Notes: generated by a model not told the origin, from the sequence alone. 64,000 bases of DNA from Paenibacillus baekrokdamisoli (GCF_003945345.1 NZ_AP019308.1:5632501-5696500), one strand, 5' to 3'; positions 1-9,940 are shown, numbered from the stretch's first letter. Numbers and translations are program-made.

Positions 1-1597
1 TGAAAATCTGGGCAATCGTTTCAACACTCATTCCGGATCCGCCATCTACAATTTGGAATATAATACGCCCGTTGTCCATTTCTGCATAAATCGCGATATG
101 AATTTTACCTTCCCCATTCCAGCCATGTTCAATCGTGTTCTCCACAAAAGGCTGCAAAATCAATTTCACCGTATTATAGGTAAGCACTGACGGATCTATA
201 TGTAATTCAACGACTAATCGATCTGTATACTTTATTTGCTGAATTTCGATATACGACGTTACCTGTTCCAGCTCTTTTTCTACCGAAATGAGTGTTTTTC
301 CGTTGTTTAACGAATTTCTATAAAATTTGGATAACCCCATCACCATCATTTGCAGCTTCTTCAGCTCGCCGAATTGGGCCAATCGGTTAATGGAAGAAAG
401 GGTATTATATAAGAAATGGGGATTGATTTGCGCTTGCAGCGATTCCAATTCCAACTCTTGTTTTTCTATTTTGGAAAGATACGTTTCTTTAATTAGCTGA
501 TTCATATGCTCACCCAATTGATTCAGAGCAGACACAATGTAGGTGAACTCATCGCCTCCTTTATATCGGATCCGTTTGTCATATTCGCCTTCCTGGAAAA
601 AATGGAGCACGGAGATGACTTTGCTAACACGTCTGGAAAACATACGGGAAATAACGCCGCTTGCGATTATACATACGGCTAAACTGATCAAACATACGAT
701 AATGGTCAGATTCGCAAGCTGTCTCGCGTCTTTTTCCAGAATCTCTACGGGAATGAGTGCTGCCAAATTCATATTAAAGTCTGGAAGCGGTTGGGATATG
801 ACCAACTTGTCATTCGAGGTATACTCACGCCAATAATGATGAATGAAAGCATCCTTGGAGGCATACATAATTCTTTCCTGGGCATCTACTGCAAAAACAA
901 GTGTGCCTTCACCCAATTTCGGGTAATCCAAGCTTTGAAAAAGACTGGAGATCTTCGTTGTAATGCGGATAAATCCGATTTGATTGCGGGTGAACGGATC
1001 GCTTGAATCGACCAGTCTTCGCAGTAAGGAGATGTTACCATATTGGCTGTCGTCTCCAACTTGCTGCCATAGCATCGTGGTACCGTATTGTTCTTCGGGA
1101 AACTGCCTATACCATTCTTCCTTTTCAATGCGGCGAATGTTGTACATTTCGAAAGATCGCTTATGCAAAACAAGAGGATCCTCCATATGCAGCGAAGTGC
1201 TGTATACTTCTGGAACTGCCGGATTGTTCATATAAACGGTCAATTGAATATTTTGGCTAGTGGCATTAATTGTACTTTGAAACTTGGGGATCATATATTT
1301 AATATTGCTCTCATAGCTGTCCCAGCCCTCATCGTAATTCTGAATATTGCCTGCAAGGGTGTCATCATTGTACAGGAGATCAGACACGCGCCGTATATCT
1401 TCAAGCTTGAAGGCAATATTGTCGCTCATCTGCTGCAACGTTTCACTCATACTAATGCGTGTATGCTCCTTCATAGCATGCATAAAGGTCGTATACGAAA
1501 AGATACCGACGGCAATAATTGGCATAAGACAGATAATAATATAGGAAATCAATAATTTATACCCGAAGGGAAGGTATCCCTTCCTATTAATCTCCAT
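1..1597 (-). CDS. YesM-type sensor histidine kinase, 3' end outside window
   Basis: Membrane histidine kinase, the likely partner of the YesN-type regulator directly upstream. Translation from ATG 1597 gives an N-terminal membrane segment, an extracellular sensor region of about 250 residues, a second membrane segment, a HAMP-like stretch and the His_kinase motif QINPHFLYNTLSSINRL, then an HATPase N-box (LQPFVENTIEHG) and part of a G-box (DGGSGMS). The sequence runs off the left edge before the stop, so only the last part of the ATPase domain is missing. A GAGGTGAG ribosome site precedes the ATG and the gap to the regulator stop is 21 bp, so the two are co-transcribed. Family knowledge: such kinases sense sugars and control neighbouring carbohydrate importers. 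The ligand is unknown. Confidence 0.9.
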   Translation of the reverse strand, partial: MEINRKGYLPFGYKLLISYIIICLMPIIAVGIFSYTTFMHAMKEHTRISMSETLQQMSDNIAFKLEDIRRVSDLLYNDDTLAGNIQNYDEGWDSYESNIKYMIPKFQSTINATSQNIQLTVYMNNPAVPEVYSTSLHMEDPLVLHKRSFEMYNIRRIEKEEWYRQFPEEQYGTTMLWQQVGDDSQYGNISLLRRLVDSSDPFTRNQIGFIRITTKISSLFQSLDYPKLGEGTLVFAVDAQERIMYASKDAFIHHYWREYTSNDKLVISQPLPDFNMNLAALIPVEILEKDARQLANLTIIVCLISLAVCIIASGVISRMFSRRVSKVISVLHFFQEGEYDKRIRYKGGDEFTYIVSALNQLGEHMNQLIKETYLSKIEKQELELESLQAQINPHFLYNTLSSINRLAQFGELKKLQMMVMGLSKFYRNSLNNGKTLISVEKELEQVTSYIEIQQIKYTDRLVVELHIDPSVLTYNTVKLILQPFVENTIEHGWNGEGKIHIAIYAEMDNGRIIFQIVDGGSGMSVETIAQIF

Positions 1598-1618
1598 CTA
1601 TCCGCTCACCTCTTTTGA

Positions 1619-3193
1619 TCAACATTGTTTTCTGAATTCGAGTGGTGACATTCCAAAGCTATCCTTAAACTGTCTGCTGAAATAATTCAGATTGCGATAG
1701 CCGACTTTATCTGCAACTTCATATATTTTCAGGTGCGTCTCTGCCAGCAGTTCCTGGGCTTTCAAGAGACGTGCCTGAATGACATAGTCTGTAAAGGTGA
1801 GGTCCATTTCCTCCTTGAAGAGGAACCCAAGATAATTGGGGGTATAAGAGAAGGCATTGGCCGCATTCCGCAGTGTGACCACTTCATGGATGTGTAAATG
1901 GATATAGTCGATGATTTCCTTAATTAATTTTTGATTTTTTTTCTGTTTTTTGATATTGAGTATTTCCGACAGCTCGTACATGACATTTCGGAGCCATAAT
2001 TGTATTTCATCAATGGTTTCAAAATGATGAATAACTTCCAAGTTTTGTGGTTGAATATCGAGTAATCCAAACATGCTTTCGTTAAGGGTATGAAGCCAGG
2101 TATCCAGTTTTACAATCACATAAAGCAATACATTGTAAGCCGTAGCCTTAGATTGGATCGACTTCAAATAATAGAATAAATCACCGTTTCGGTCGTATAT
2201 GTATAGCAAATCATAGTTTTTTATTGCTAGAAACAAACCTTCGATTTGCGCATCGATGTTACCTGCCAATTCCACATGCTTTTGCTTAATATCGGAGAAC
2301 GGAATGATACGATCCTTACCCAAGAACATTTTGTATTCCAAAGCTTGCAGTGCCTGCCGATAAGCTTCGGATAACTTATTCACTTCGGTAAATTCACGGC
2401 TTAATCCGATCGTAATGGAGTAAGAAGATGCGATTCGGAACGCGTCAGCAACTGTTGACCATTGGTCGTCTGCAGAAGACTGATTATCCGCATAAATAAC
2501 GGCCACACGGTGTGAAGAAACAGGGAAAACCGCATCGTATCCTTGCGTGCGGCATGCATGGGCGATATCCCTAATCAATAATTTCAAGATATCGGACCTT
2601 TCATTTTCGTTATATCCTTTGAGCTTCAAGGTTACGTCATCGATTTCGATGACCGCTACCCGTAGAAACTCGAATAGGGACGGAAGCCCGCATTCTTCGT
2701 AATACAAGGGATACTCCATCTCCGATGCTTTTCCCTCCAACAGTTGAAGGAAAAGCTCGTTTTTGAGCAAGGGAGCAATTTCCTTATAAGCTTTCTCCGT
2801 CTTTTTCTGACTCTGCTCCATGTCCAGCAATTCCTTCACTTTGGTTAAAGCTTCATAAACTTCCTCATCGTCGACAGGCTTCAATATATAAGAACAGGCA
2901 TTCAGGCTTAGCGCCTGTTTGGCATATGTAAAATCCTCGTGTCCGCTGATAAAAATGATCCGTATGTCCTTGTTTCTTTCCAGCGCCAGCTTAGCGAGCT
3001 CGAGCCCGGACATCTGGGGCATGCGGATGTCGGTAATCAGGATATCCAGTTTCGTTTGATTGATCAATTCCATGGCCGAAACCGCATTATTCATCGCACC
3101 CGCAACCTTCATATTCAGCTGATCCCAGGGAATGAATAGTCGCAGCGCATTTAAATCCAAATCCTCGTCATCCACGAGCAGAACGTTGTACAC
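1619..3193 (-). CDS. YesN-type response regulator with AraC DNA-binding domain
   Basis: Transcription regulator of about 524 residues. The N-terminal receiver domain starts YNVLLVDDEDLD, with acidic pocket D8/D9 and phospho-acceptor D55 in LITDIRMPQMSG. A middle region of about 270 residues is of the kind usual in this family, and the C-terminal 100 residues form an AraC double helix-turn-helix (ANAFSYTPNYLGFLFKEE; VGYRNLNYFSRQFK). The open frame extends further upstream, but GTG 3193 is preferred: an AAGGAGGG ribosome site lies 6-7 nt before it and the receiver fold begins there. It sits between the binding-protein gene and the kinase gene on the same strand. It probably activates the importer operon; no operator was identified. 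Confidence 0.92.
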   Translation of the reverse strand: MYNVLLVDDEDLDLNALRLFIPWDQLNMKVAGAMNNAVSAMELINQTKLDILITDIRMPQMSGLELAKLALERNKDIRIIFISGHEDFTYAKQALSLNACSYILKPVDDEEVYEALTKVKELLDMEQSQKKTEKAYKEIAPLLKNELFLQLLEGKASEMEYPLYYEECGLPSLFEFLRVAVIEIDDVTLKLKGYNENERSDILKLLIRDIAHACRTQGYDAVFPVSSHRVAVIYADNQSSADDQWSTVADAFRIASSYSITIGLSREFTEVNKLSEAYRQALQALEYKMFLGKDRIIPFSDIKQKHVELAGNIDAQIEGLFLAIKNYDLLYIYDRNGDLFYYLKSIQSKATAYNVLLYVIVKLDTWLHTLNESMFGLLDIQPQNLEVIHHFETIDEIQLWLRNVMYELSEILNIKKQKKNQKLIKEIIDYIHLHIHEVVTLRNAANAFSYTPNYLGFLFKEEMDLTFTDYVIQARLLKAQELLAETHLKIYEVADKVGYRNLNYFSRQFKDSFGMSPLEFRKQC

Positions 3194-3269
3194 CCCAATC
3201 CCTCCTTCCTTATCATGCCAAGAGAGCATACTATTCCTAGTATACTCTCTCTCTTCTTCCAACTGGATT

Positions 3270-4904
3270 TTAATTTTTCTTGATTCTCTTAAGGTTCTCT
3301 TGCCATTTTTGAGTTTCGTACTGCAGCAATTTTTCATATCCTGCTTTATTGGCGGAATTCTCACCATCTGCTATTATTTTCTCAACCTCCACGTCGCTTC
3401 CGCCATAAAGACCTTTAGCAATGACGCTCGTTTCGATATCTGCCACTTTCTGCAAGGTTTTGCCCTCTGTCGTCGCTGGATCTGGCGTTAAATTGGAAAA
3501 TTGCGTTGTATTATAGGACGTTTTCCATGCAATCGTGAGCTGTGCTTCCGCCGCCCAGTCGCGTTGACCTTCCGGGAGCTTCATGTTGTTACTTGATTTG
3601 GAGAGGTCGATAAAGCTGGTGTTGCCGGCCCATTGGAAGCTGTCCGTGATCGCCATGAATTTCGTTCTCTCCTCCACATCCGTCTTGAATTTCTCCGTCC
3701 AGATTGGGGCACCGTCCTTCTCTGTTCCTTTCCAGTATAATCCTTCTGGCCCCCAGAAAATGATGCGCTGTCCTTCTTCTCCCGTCAACCAATCCAGATA
3801 AGCGAAGATGCCTTCCGGATTTTTAGCGCTGGTCGTAATGACATTGACATTCCAACCGATGGTGTCGTAATTGTTCGGATATACTTTGTTTGGGTCCACA
3901 CCTTCCTTGTGCAAAGGCCAGATCATCTGATATCCTGCGTCCGGATCGGTTTGCTTTAGTGTTACTGTAGCTTGGCTGCCTAAATCTGCCGTATCGTAAG
4001 AGGCATATACGGCTACTTTACCTGTGTTTAACTTCTCGACAACCTGATCTTTGGTTTGCGTAAGAGCATCTTGGGTAATTAACTTCTCTCTAAACAGCTT
4101 GCTGGCATACATAATAGTTTCTTTAAATACGGAATCCGCGAAGATGGATTTCAATTCATTGCCTGAAGGAACGAATCCATATGAAGTATAGGCGGAAGTA
4201 TGGTCTTCCCCGAATCCGGAATATAGAACGCTGATTCCCTGTGTTCCGTAGCCGATGTCCAGCGGTACCACCCCGGGCGCCTTTAGTTTGACCAGCTTCA
4301 AATAGCTATAGAGATCTTCGAACGTTTCCAGCTTTGGTGAACCCAGTTCCTTGTAGATTTTTTTGTTGATCATATATCCACCGTTGCCCATTGGAGTAGA
4401 CGTATACCAGTTCGGAAATTGATACAGCTTCCCGTCATCGGCCCGCAGCATATTTAGTGTTTCTTCCCCAGCGTACTTTTTGAGGTTCGGGTATTTGTTC
4501 AGATAATCGTCGAGCGGCACCAGTTTTCCGGCTTGACGAAGCTTTTCCACGAGTGGGCCGCGATCCATCCAGAGGACATCCGGCAAGTCTCCAGAGGCGA
4601 CCATCGTATTAAATTTTTGAACGGATGCTCCTTGAGCCGGAACCGGAGTAACAGTCACTTTTTTATTTTCCTTGATCCATTTGGAAGCGGGATCCTCTCC
4701 CCAGGGCTGCATCGTATACCAATCATAATTGCCATAGAAAGAAAATTTCACCGGTGTTTCTCCGAACATGAAGGTGTCGGAAGTACTCTCAGGTGTGCTT
4801 GCGGATGGACTGCTGTCCTTATCTGCTTTTGAACAACCCGAAATCGTGATAGCCAAGCATAATGGAATGGCCAACAGACTAATAGTAGCGATAGTTTTCT
4901 TCAA
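3270..4904 (-). CDS. Extracellular sugar-binding lipoprotein (LplA-type, CUT1 family)
   Basis: Solute-binding lipoprotein of about 544 residues for an ABC oligosaccharide importer. TTG 4904 starts a lipoprotein signal: Lys-rich n-region, hydrophobic core and the lipobox ITISGC with the acylated Cys. A GAGGGG ribosome site precedes it. The open frame runs 396 bp further upstream, but that part overlaps the permease gene in another frame and is not protein-like. The mature protein has the size and Gly/Trp/Pro pattern of LplA-type binding proteins (for example DVLWMDRGPLVEKL and FAYLDWLTGEEGQRI). It lies third in the operon, 26 bp after the second permease. Substrate unknown, probably an oligosaccharide. 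Confidence 0.9.
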   Translation of the reverse strand: MKKTIATISLLAIPLCLAITISGCSKADKDSSPSASTPESTSDTFMFGETPVKFSFYGNYDWYTMQPWGEDPASKWIKENKKVTVTPVPAQGASVQKFNTMVASGDLPDVLWMDRGPLVEKLRQAGKLVPLDDYLNKYPNLKKYAGEETLNMLRADDGKLYQFPNWYTSTPMGNGGYMINKKIYKELGSPKLETFEDLYSYLKLVKLKAPGVVPLDIGYGTQGISVLYSGFGEDHTSAYTSYGFVPSGNELKSIFADSVFKETIMYASKLFREKLITQDALTQTKDQVVEKLNTGKVAVYASYDTADLGSQATVTLKQTDPDAGYQMIWPLHKEGVDPNKVYPNNYDTIGWNVNVITTSAKNPEGIFAYLDWLTGEEGQRIIFWGPEGLYWKGTEKDGAPIWTEKFKTDVEERTKFMAITDSFQWAGNTSFIDLSKSSNNMKLPEGQRDWAAEAQLTIAWKTSYNTTQFSNLTPDPATTEGKTLQKVADIETSVIAKGLYGGSDVEVEKIIADGENSANKAGYEKLLQYETQKWQENLKRIKKN

Positions 4905-4930
4905 ATCTGATCCCCTCGATTCGTTATTTT

Positions 4931-5824
4931 TTATTCTTTCAACGAGCCTACCATAACGCCTTTGACAAAGTATTTCTGCACAAAGGGATAAACAAGTATG
5001 ATAGGAATCGTAGCAACCATCATAGTGGCCATGCTCAAGGACTTGGATGTTATCGTTCGGGCGGCCGCCATATGACTTTGCGCAGCTGCGCTTGTCTGCA
5101 TCATTTGCTCCGACATAATATTGGAGCTGAGAATCTGCTGTAGAAGCGTCTGGATCGGCAGCAGATTCGTATCTGAAATATACAGCGTAGCCGTAAACCA
5201 GTCGTTCCAATGCTCTACAGCGGTAAATAAGGATAGTGTTGCGACGACTGGACCCGAGATCGGCAGAACAATTCGAAACAAGGTTCCCCAATAGCTGCAT
5301 CCGTCCATTTTTGCCGATTCTTCGATACTACCCGGCAATTGCAGGAAAAAGGTGCGGAATACGATCATATTCCAAATGCTGATCAGTCCCGGAATAATCA
5401 GCACCCAGAAGGAGTTCATCAAGCCCAGAGAACTGATCAACATATAGGAGGGAATTAAACCTCCGCTAAAATATAACGGTATGATGCACATGATCATGTA
5501 ATATTTGCGTCCAACGAGCTCCTTCTTAGACATCCCATATGAAAATATAGCGGTCAGCGTAATGGAAAGCAGCGTTCCGATTACCGTCCGTAATATGGAG
5601 ATAAGGAATGCATGGACAAGCCGTTTATCCTGAAATACGACATCATAATTCTCTAATGTAAAATGCCTCGGCCAGAACGTAACCCCGCCAAGCGAAGTGT
5701 CTGCACCGGTATTAAAGGAAATAACACCAGAATTCCAAAAAGGATAAAAGGTAATGAACATAAGGAGGGTCAGAAGAAAGTAAATCATAATGGATGACAA
5801 TCGTTCACCATGCGATAGTTTCAT
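4931..5824 (-). CDS. ABC sugar permease, LplC/YtcP type
   Basis: Inner-membrane permease of 297 residues with six predicted hydrophobic segments. The cytoplasmic EAA loop reads ESAKMDGCSYWGTLFRIVLP, and the C-terminus YPFVQKYFVKGVMVGSLKE is the hallmark ending of LplC/YtcP permeases. It is the second permease of the heterodimeric CUT1 importer, 25 bp after the LplB-type gene. No ATPase gene is in the operon. In Bacillales such importers use a shared MsmX-type ATPase encoded elsewhere (family knowledge). Confidence 0.93.
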   Translation of the reverse strand: MKLSHGERLSSIMIYFLLTLLMFITFYPFWNSGVISFNTGADTSLGGVTFWPRHFTLENYDVVFQDKRLVHAFLISILRTVIGTLLSITLTAIFSYGMSKKELVGRKYYMIMCIIPLYFSGGLIPSYMLISSLGLMNSFWVLIIPGLISIWNMIVFRTFFLQLPGSIEESAKMDGCSYWGTLFRIVLPISGPVVATLSLFTAVEHWNDWFTATLYISDTNLLPIQTLLQQILSSNIMSEQMMQTSAAAQSHMAAARTITSKSLSMATMMVATIPIILVYPFVQKYFVKGVMVGSLKE

Positions 5825-5849
5825 GAGTAGATCCCCATATTCGTAGATT

Positions 5850-6755
5850 TTACCATAAACTGTTACCTGATCTTCGGGCAGCGAAATTTGCGATTGTCAG
5901 TAAGACGATGCTAATAATCGCTTTAAATAACCCGACTGCAGCAGCATAAGAGAAGAGGGAGTTCCGGATGCCTACCCTGTACACATACGTATCAAGGACA
6001 TCGGAAATATCTCTGACTATATCCGATTGCAGCAGCAAAATATCTTCGAAGCCAGCACTGAGCAGATCACCAATTGCCAGAATCAAAAAGATGGCAATGA
6101 CCGGCATAATGCAAGGAATGGTAATCAGATAGATTTTCCGGAAGCGGCTTGCTCCGTCAATCGAAGCGGCCTCATACAAATCAGGATTCACCCCTGAGAT
6201 TGCTGCAAGATACACAATGGAAGAGAACCCAACGCCTTTCCACAGCCCGGTTGTAATTAAAATAGTCCAAAAGTAGTTAGGAATGGTTAGCCAATTGACA
6301 GGTTCGTCAATCAGGTTTAACTTCTCGAGGGCTATATTTAAGCTCCCATAATCTGCGGACAATATCGTCATTACAAATCCGGAAACGATAACCCATGATA
6401 AGAAGTGGGGTAAATAACTAATGGTCTGAACGACTCTCTTAAACAAAGGGATCCGTACTTCGTTCAGCAGCAAAGCAAGTAGGATTGGAGCAGGGAAGCC
6501 AATGAGGAGCTTCAGAAAGCTGATCGCCAGTGTATTACGCATAATCGTTAGAAATTCCGAAGCGTTCAGAAATTCCTTGAAGTTGTCTAGTCCGATCCAA
6601 GGGCTCTTATAAAATCCTTGGAAAATATCATAATCTTGAAACGCAATCAAAATGCCATACATGGGAATGTACGAAAATACGAAAATAAAGATAATTGCGG
6701 GGATCACCATCAATTGTAAATCCCATTGGCGAAGGATTGATCGACCTATCTTCAC
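5850..6755 (-). CDS. ABC sugar permease, LplB type
   Basis: First gene of the leftmost importer operon, about 301 residues, six hydrophobic segments. The EAA loop reads YEAASIDGASRFRKIYLITI, and the segment SYIPMYGILIAFQDYDIFQG is typical of LplB permeases. GTG 6755 is chosen because an AGGAGG site lies 6 nt upstream and the amphipathic N-terminus of the family begins there; the frame is open 75 bp further. It forms the transport channel with the LplC-type gene downstream. The preceding 120 bp hold the operon promoter region, with a TATAGT candidate -10 near 6785 but no convincing -35. Confidence 0.92.
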   Translation of the reverse strand: MKIGRSILRQWDLQLMVIPAIIFIFVFSYIPMYGILIAFQDYDIFQGFYKSPWIGLDNFKEFLNASEFLTIMRNTLAISFLKLLIGFPAPILLALLLNEVRIPLFKRVVQTISYLPHFLSWVIVSGFVMTILSADYGSLNIALEKLNLIDEPVNWLTIPNYFWTILITTGLWKGVGFSSIVYLAAISGVNPDLYEAASIDGASRFRKIYLITIPCIMPVIAIFLILAIGDLLSAGFEDILLLQSDIVRDISDVLDTYVYRVGIRNSLFSYAAAVGLFKAIISIVLLTIANFAARRSGNSLW

Positions 6756-6880
6756 GGCTTTCCTCCTCGAATGTTTTGTAACTATAGTGTAAAAAGAATC
6801 AAGGGAATAAACTACAACACAAACCAACAATAATCTTCATGGAACAATGATGTTGTGCGATTCCGGTTTTATCAGGAACG

Positions 6881-6922
6881 AAAAAACCTGCCCCCTACGT
6901 CTTTTTAGACATAAGGAACAGG
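6881..6922 (-). terminator. Rho-independent terminator of the GHL10-like gene
   Basis: Read on the minus strand, a 16-bp stem (CCTG, then TTCCTTAT with several G-U pairs, then GTCT) closes an AAAA loop and is followed by six T residues. It begins about 20 bp after the stop of the glycoside hydrolase gene. It separates that gene from the downstream importer operon, which therefore needs its own promoter. Confidence 0.8.
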
Positions 6923-6941
6923 CTCTTCTCGGTTTTAGATT

Positions 6942-8069
6942 TTACCAGGATCGGCGGGAATCAATTTTCTTCAGTTGGCTGTCTGTCCATTTGCCGTAGA
7001 GGAAAAAGCTCAGATTCTGTATCTCAGGAAATTTACTTCGGATTCCTGCATAAATTTCGTGGTATTCTGCATCGCTCCACCAGACGTCCAGACCGGGAAT
7101 GATTTCTTTGGTTCCGATTTTAGTCTTTGTTTGCGCCAATATTCCGGTATTATTGTAAACCCAAGACGGCGTAAAACCCCAGTCAGCGAAATAAGCCATT
7201 GGCGACACGAAATCCACATCGTTTTTGAACTTGTTTGCGTCCTGGCCGACTTCAACGAATTCCGGTGGCAGGATGTACACACCTGTAAAAAGACCAGGAA
7301 CGAGACTATTAATATCGCTTTTTACATCCCGCACATAATTCCCGATTTGGGTCGTTCTCCAATCGTTCCACTGCTTTCTCTTCGTGTTATCGGTCGTGAA
7401 GTCAATTGTGATCGGATCGTAGCCATATTCATTGTTATATTGCTGCCTGGTGTAGGAGCCCATATCCATATTGTAGTCGTCGAACCGGAGCCAATCCAAG
7501 ACAACACCATCGACGTCATACTTGGTTATGATCTCCCGGATGATGGAACGTTCATAGGCTTGCACATCTGGGTGAATCGGATTCACGAAATACTCGTTTC
7601 CATTTGCACCAGTAAAGGGCACAGCCTGCCCATTTACTAACGCCATCATCTTCCAAGAAGCATTTTTGTCAAAAGCAGCTTTATCGTGAAATTGTGGGAC
7701 CCAGGCTCTTACTTGTATGTTTCGCGAATGTGCTTCCTTGATAACATCGGCCAAAGCATCGAAATTAGCATACCCTTGGGCGATGGGAGCAATCGTGCTC
7801 TTGTAGAACACATAACCTGAAGGGACCGTATCGTCTTCGTCTTCCTTCACATTCAGATTAATGACGGAAACATGATATCTTGCAGCGCTTTTCATGAAAC
7901 TGACGACATCTGCATGATTCTTAAAGTTTTCCACCGTTCTAACAATAACTTCGGTAACATACGGGTTATTCGCCGCTTGAACTGGTTCGGGTTGTGAATA
8001 ACTTGCACTGCCCACCAACAGTACTGCAGCCAGGACAAAAGCAAGCTTAGAAAAATACCTGTTAGCCAT
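6942..8069 (-). CDS. Secreted GHL10/YngK-like glycoside hydrolase
   Basis: Secreted protein of about 375 residues with a Sec signal (basic start, hydrophobic core, Ala-X-Ala-like site near residue 32). The rest resembles the GHL10 (DUF187, YngK) TIM-barrel glycosidase-like family: IQVRAWVPQF, then DVDGVVLDWLRFDDY with the conserved Asp/Asp cluster, and DVDFVSPMAYFADWG near the C-terminus. ATG 8069 is preferred over an in-frame TTG 9 bp upstream because the AAGTAGGT site is spaced for the ATG. It lies upstream of, and is terminated before, the importer operon on the same strand, so it may release sugars for it. Activity is not demonstrated for most of this family. Confidence 0.8.
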   Translation of the reverse strand: MANRYFSKLAFVLAAVLLVGSASYSQPEPVQAANNPYVTEVIVRTVENFKNHADVVSFMKSAARYHVSVINLNVKEDEDDTVPSGYVFYKSTIAPIAQGYANFDALADVIKEAHSRNIQVRAWVPQFHDKAAFDKNASWKMMALVNGQAVPFTGANGNEYFVNPIHPDVQAYERSIIREIITKYDVDGVVLDWLRFDDYNMDMGSYTRQQYNNEYGYDPITIDFTTDNTKRKQWNDWRTTQIGNYVRDVKSDINSLVPGLFTGVYILPPEFVEVGQDANKFKNDVDFVSPMAYFADWGFTPSWVYNNTGILAQTKTKIGTKEIIPGLDVWWSDAEYHEIYAGIRSKFPEIQNLSFFLYGKWTDSQLKKIDSRRSW

Positions 8070-8276
8070 TGATATCAATACCTACTTTCATAGATTATTT
8101 GATCGGCCGATGGTTCTATCGTAAGCCTTCTTGCCTATTAAGAATATAGGAAATTCCAACAATATATGGAACAAAACAATGTTTACACTTCAACACATCC
8201 CTTGTTTTTTCCTTCTGTTCCCTAGGGCATGCGGCCATTTGCTTGTATACTAAGGCTAGGAATGGGAGGCGATAGT

Positions 8277-8984
8277 ATGGCAGTGACGATACTGCTGGTA
8301 GAAGACGACCCTTCAATAGGGGAAATGGTAGAAAGTTATTTGAGCCTGGAAGGCTTCCAAGTTGTGCATGCTTGGGACGGAGAGGAAGCGCTGCGTCTGT
8401 TCACACAGCAGACATTTGATCTGATTCTGCTGGATTTGATGCTGCCCAAGCTGAATGGCATGGATCTTTTGAAAAAGGTAAGAGAGAAGAGTCATATTCC
8501 CATTCTAATTGTTTCTGCGAAAGACGGTGAGGTGGATAAGGCGCTGGGCCTCGGATTTGGAGCAGATGACTATATTGCTAAGCCTTTCTCGATGATTGAA
8601 CTGACTGCTCGTGTAAAATCGGCTATTCGCCGAGCAACACACTATAGCGATACGCCGTCCGCTCCAGTGGAAGCCAAATCTAGCCTCATAGTGGTACATG
8701 AGCTGGCAATGGATATGGATAATCTGACGGTGAGTAAGAAGGGGGAAGAGATCAAGCTGACCTCCAAAGAGCTGCAGATCCTGCAGCTGTTCCTGACAAA
8801 TCCCAAGAAGGTGTTTACGAAGCAGCATATCTTCCAGTCGGTGTGGAATGACGATTATTTTGGCGATGAGAATGTCATTAACGTCCATATGAGCAGGCTG
8901 CGCGAGAAAATTGAAGATATACCATCCAACCCCCAATATATCAAGACGTTGTGGGGAATTGGCTACAGGCTGGGTGAATTTTAA
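8277..8984 (+). CDS. OmpR/PhoB-family response regulator
   Basis: Transcription regulator of 235 residues. The receiver domain begins VTILLVEDDPSIGE with phospho-acceptor D53 in LILLDLMLPKLNG and the switch Lys in DDYIAKPFS. The C-terminal winged helix contains LTSKELQILQLFLTNPKKVFT and NVHMSRLREKIE. ATG 8277 is chosen for its GGGAGG site at 7 nt and the fit to the receiver fold; the frame is open 48 bp further. The stop is 1 nt before the kinase ATG, so translation is coupled. Direct repeats upstream of 10031 and 11990 are its probable operators. Confidence 0.95.
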   Translation: MAVTILLVEDDPSIGEMVESYLSLEGFQVVHAWDGEEALRLFTQQTFDLILLDLMLPKLNGMDLLKKVREKSHIPILIVSAKDGEVDKALGLGFGADDYIAKPFSMIELTARVKSAIRRATHYSDTPSAPVEAKSSLIVVHELAMDMDNLTVSKKGEEIKLTSKELQILQLFLTNPKKVFTKQHIFQSVWNDDYFGDENVINVHMSRLREKIEDIPSNPQYIKTLWGIGYRLGEF

Positions 8985-8985
8985 A

Positions 8986-9918
8986 ATGAACTTCTTATTA
9001 TGGAGCATCATCGGGCTGCTGTTGGTTGTAAATGGGCTTCAGTACTTCGCCCGAAGGAATCAAAACCGGAATTTGCATTATATGGCCACGAAGCTGAGCC
9101 GGATTATGGATGAGGCTACCTCTGAACAATTAATGGTCATGACCGATGACCGTCATCTGCGCACCTTACTGAGCGCAATCAATGAATTGCTCGCGTATAA
9201 GCTGCAGACAGAAGCTGAATTTGCTAAGACGGAGCTAGCCATGAGAAGGATGCTGGCGAATATTTCGCATGACCTCAAGACGCCGCTGACGGTAGTGCTT
9301 GGTTATATGGAGACGCTGCTAAGACATCCGAACCTCAGCCATGAGGAAAGGGAGAAGCTGCTGACCAAGGTACATACGAAGGCCGGAGAAGTGGTTGATC
9401 TGATGAACCGCTTTTTCGATCTTGCGAAGCTGGAGTCCGGGGATAAAGAGCTTCCGCTTACCCGTGTAGATATGAATGAGATTTGTCGTAATAACATGCT
9501 CATGTTCTATGATTCCCTGGAGTCGCAAGGGCTTGAGGCGGTAATTGATATACCGGATAAGCCGGTGTATGCATGGGGCAATGAAGAGGCGCTGGACCGG
9601 GCTATTGGCAATTTGCTATCCAATGCCATTCGTTATGGCAAGGATGGTAAGGCTGTAGGCATGACGCTGCGCAGTGACGAGCGTGATGTATATATTGACG
9701 TTTGGGATCGGGGTAAAGGGATCAGCGAACGTGAGCAGGAGCTTATTTTTGAACGCATGTACACACTTGAGGATTCCAGGAACAAGGCCTTTCAAGGAAG
9801 CGGGCTGGGACTCACGATTACCAAAAGATTGGTAGAGCAGCTTGAAGGTGACATTCGGGTGCGCAGTAAGCCTTATGAACAAACTTTATTTACAATTCGT
9901 TTGCGGCGTCTGAGCTGA
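8986..9918 (+). CDS. Sensor histidine kinase, single membrane segment
   Basis: Kinase of about 310 residues and partner of the preceding regulator. One hydrophobic segment occupies residues 4-20, with no clear extracellular domain and no recognisable HAMP. HisKA carries the phospho-accepting H95 in NISHDLKTPLTV. The HATPase domain has an N-box (GNLLSNAIRYG), a G1 box (WDRGKGIS) and a G2 box (GSGLGLTITKRL). The lack of a sensor domain is typical of kinases that read the state of a partner transporter or envelope stress. The linked ABC exporter downstream fits that, but this is inference. Confidence 0.93.
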   Translation: MNFLLWSIIGLLLVVNGLQYFARRNQNRNLHYMATKLSRIMDEATSEQLMVMTDDRHLRTLLSAINELLAYKLQTEAEFAKTELAMRRMLANISHDLKTPLTVVLGYMETLLRHPNLSHEEREKLLTKVHTKAGEVVDLMNRFFDLAKLESGDKELPLTRVDMNEICRNNMLMFYDSLESQGLEAVIDIPDKPVYAWGNEEALDRAIGNLLSNAIRYGKDGKAVGMTLRSDERDVYIDVWDRGKGISEREQELIFERMYTLEDSRNKAFQGSGLGLTITKRLVEQLEGDIRVRSKPYEQTLFTIRLRRLS

Positions 9919-9940
9919 TCAAGAATTCAAGCTTGCAGCT

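Noticed and set aside
4905..5300. N-terminal extension of the binding-protein frame
   Set aside because: It overlaps the permease gene in another frame, and the lipoprotein signal starts at 4904.
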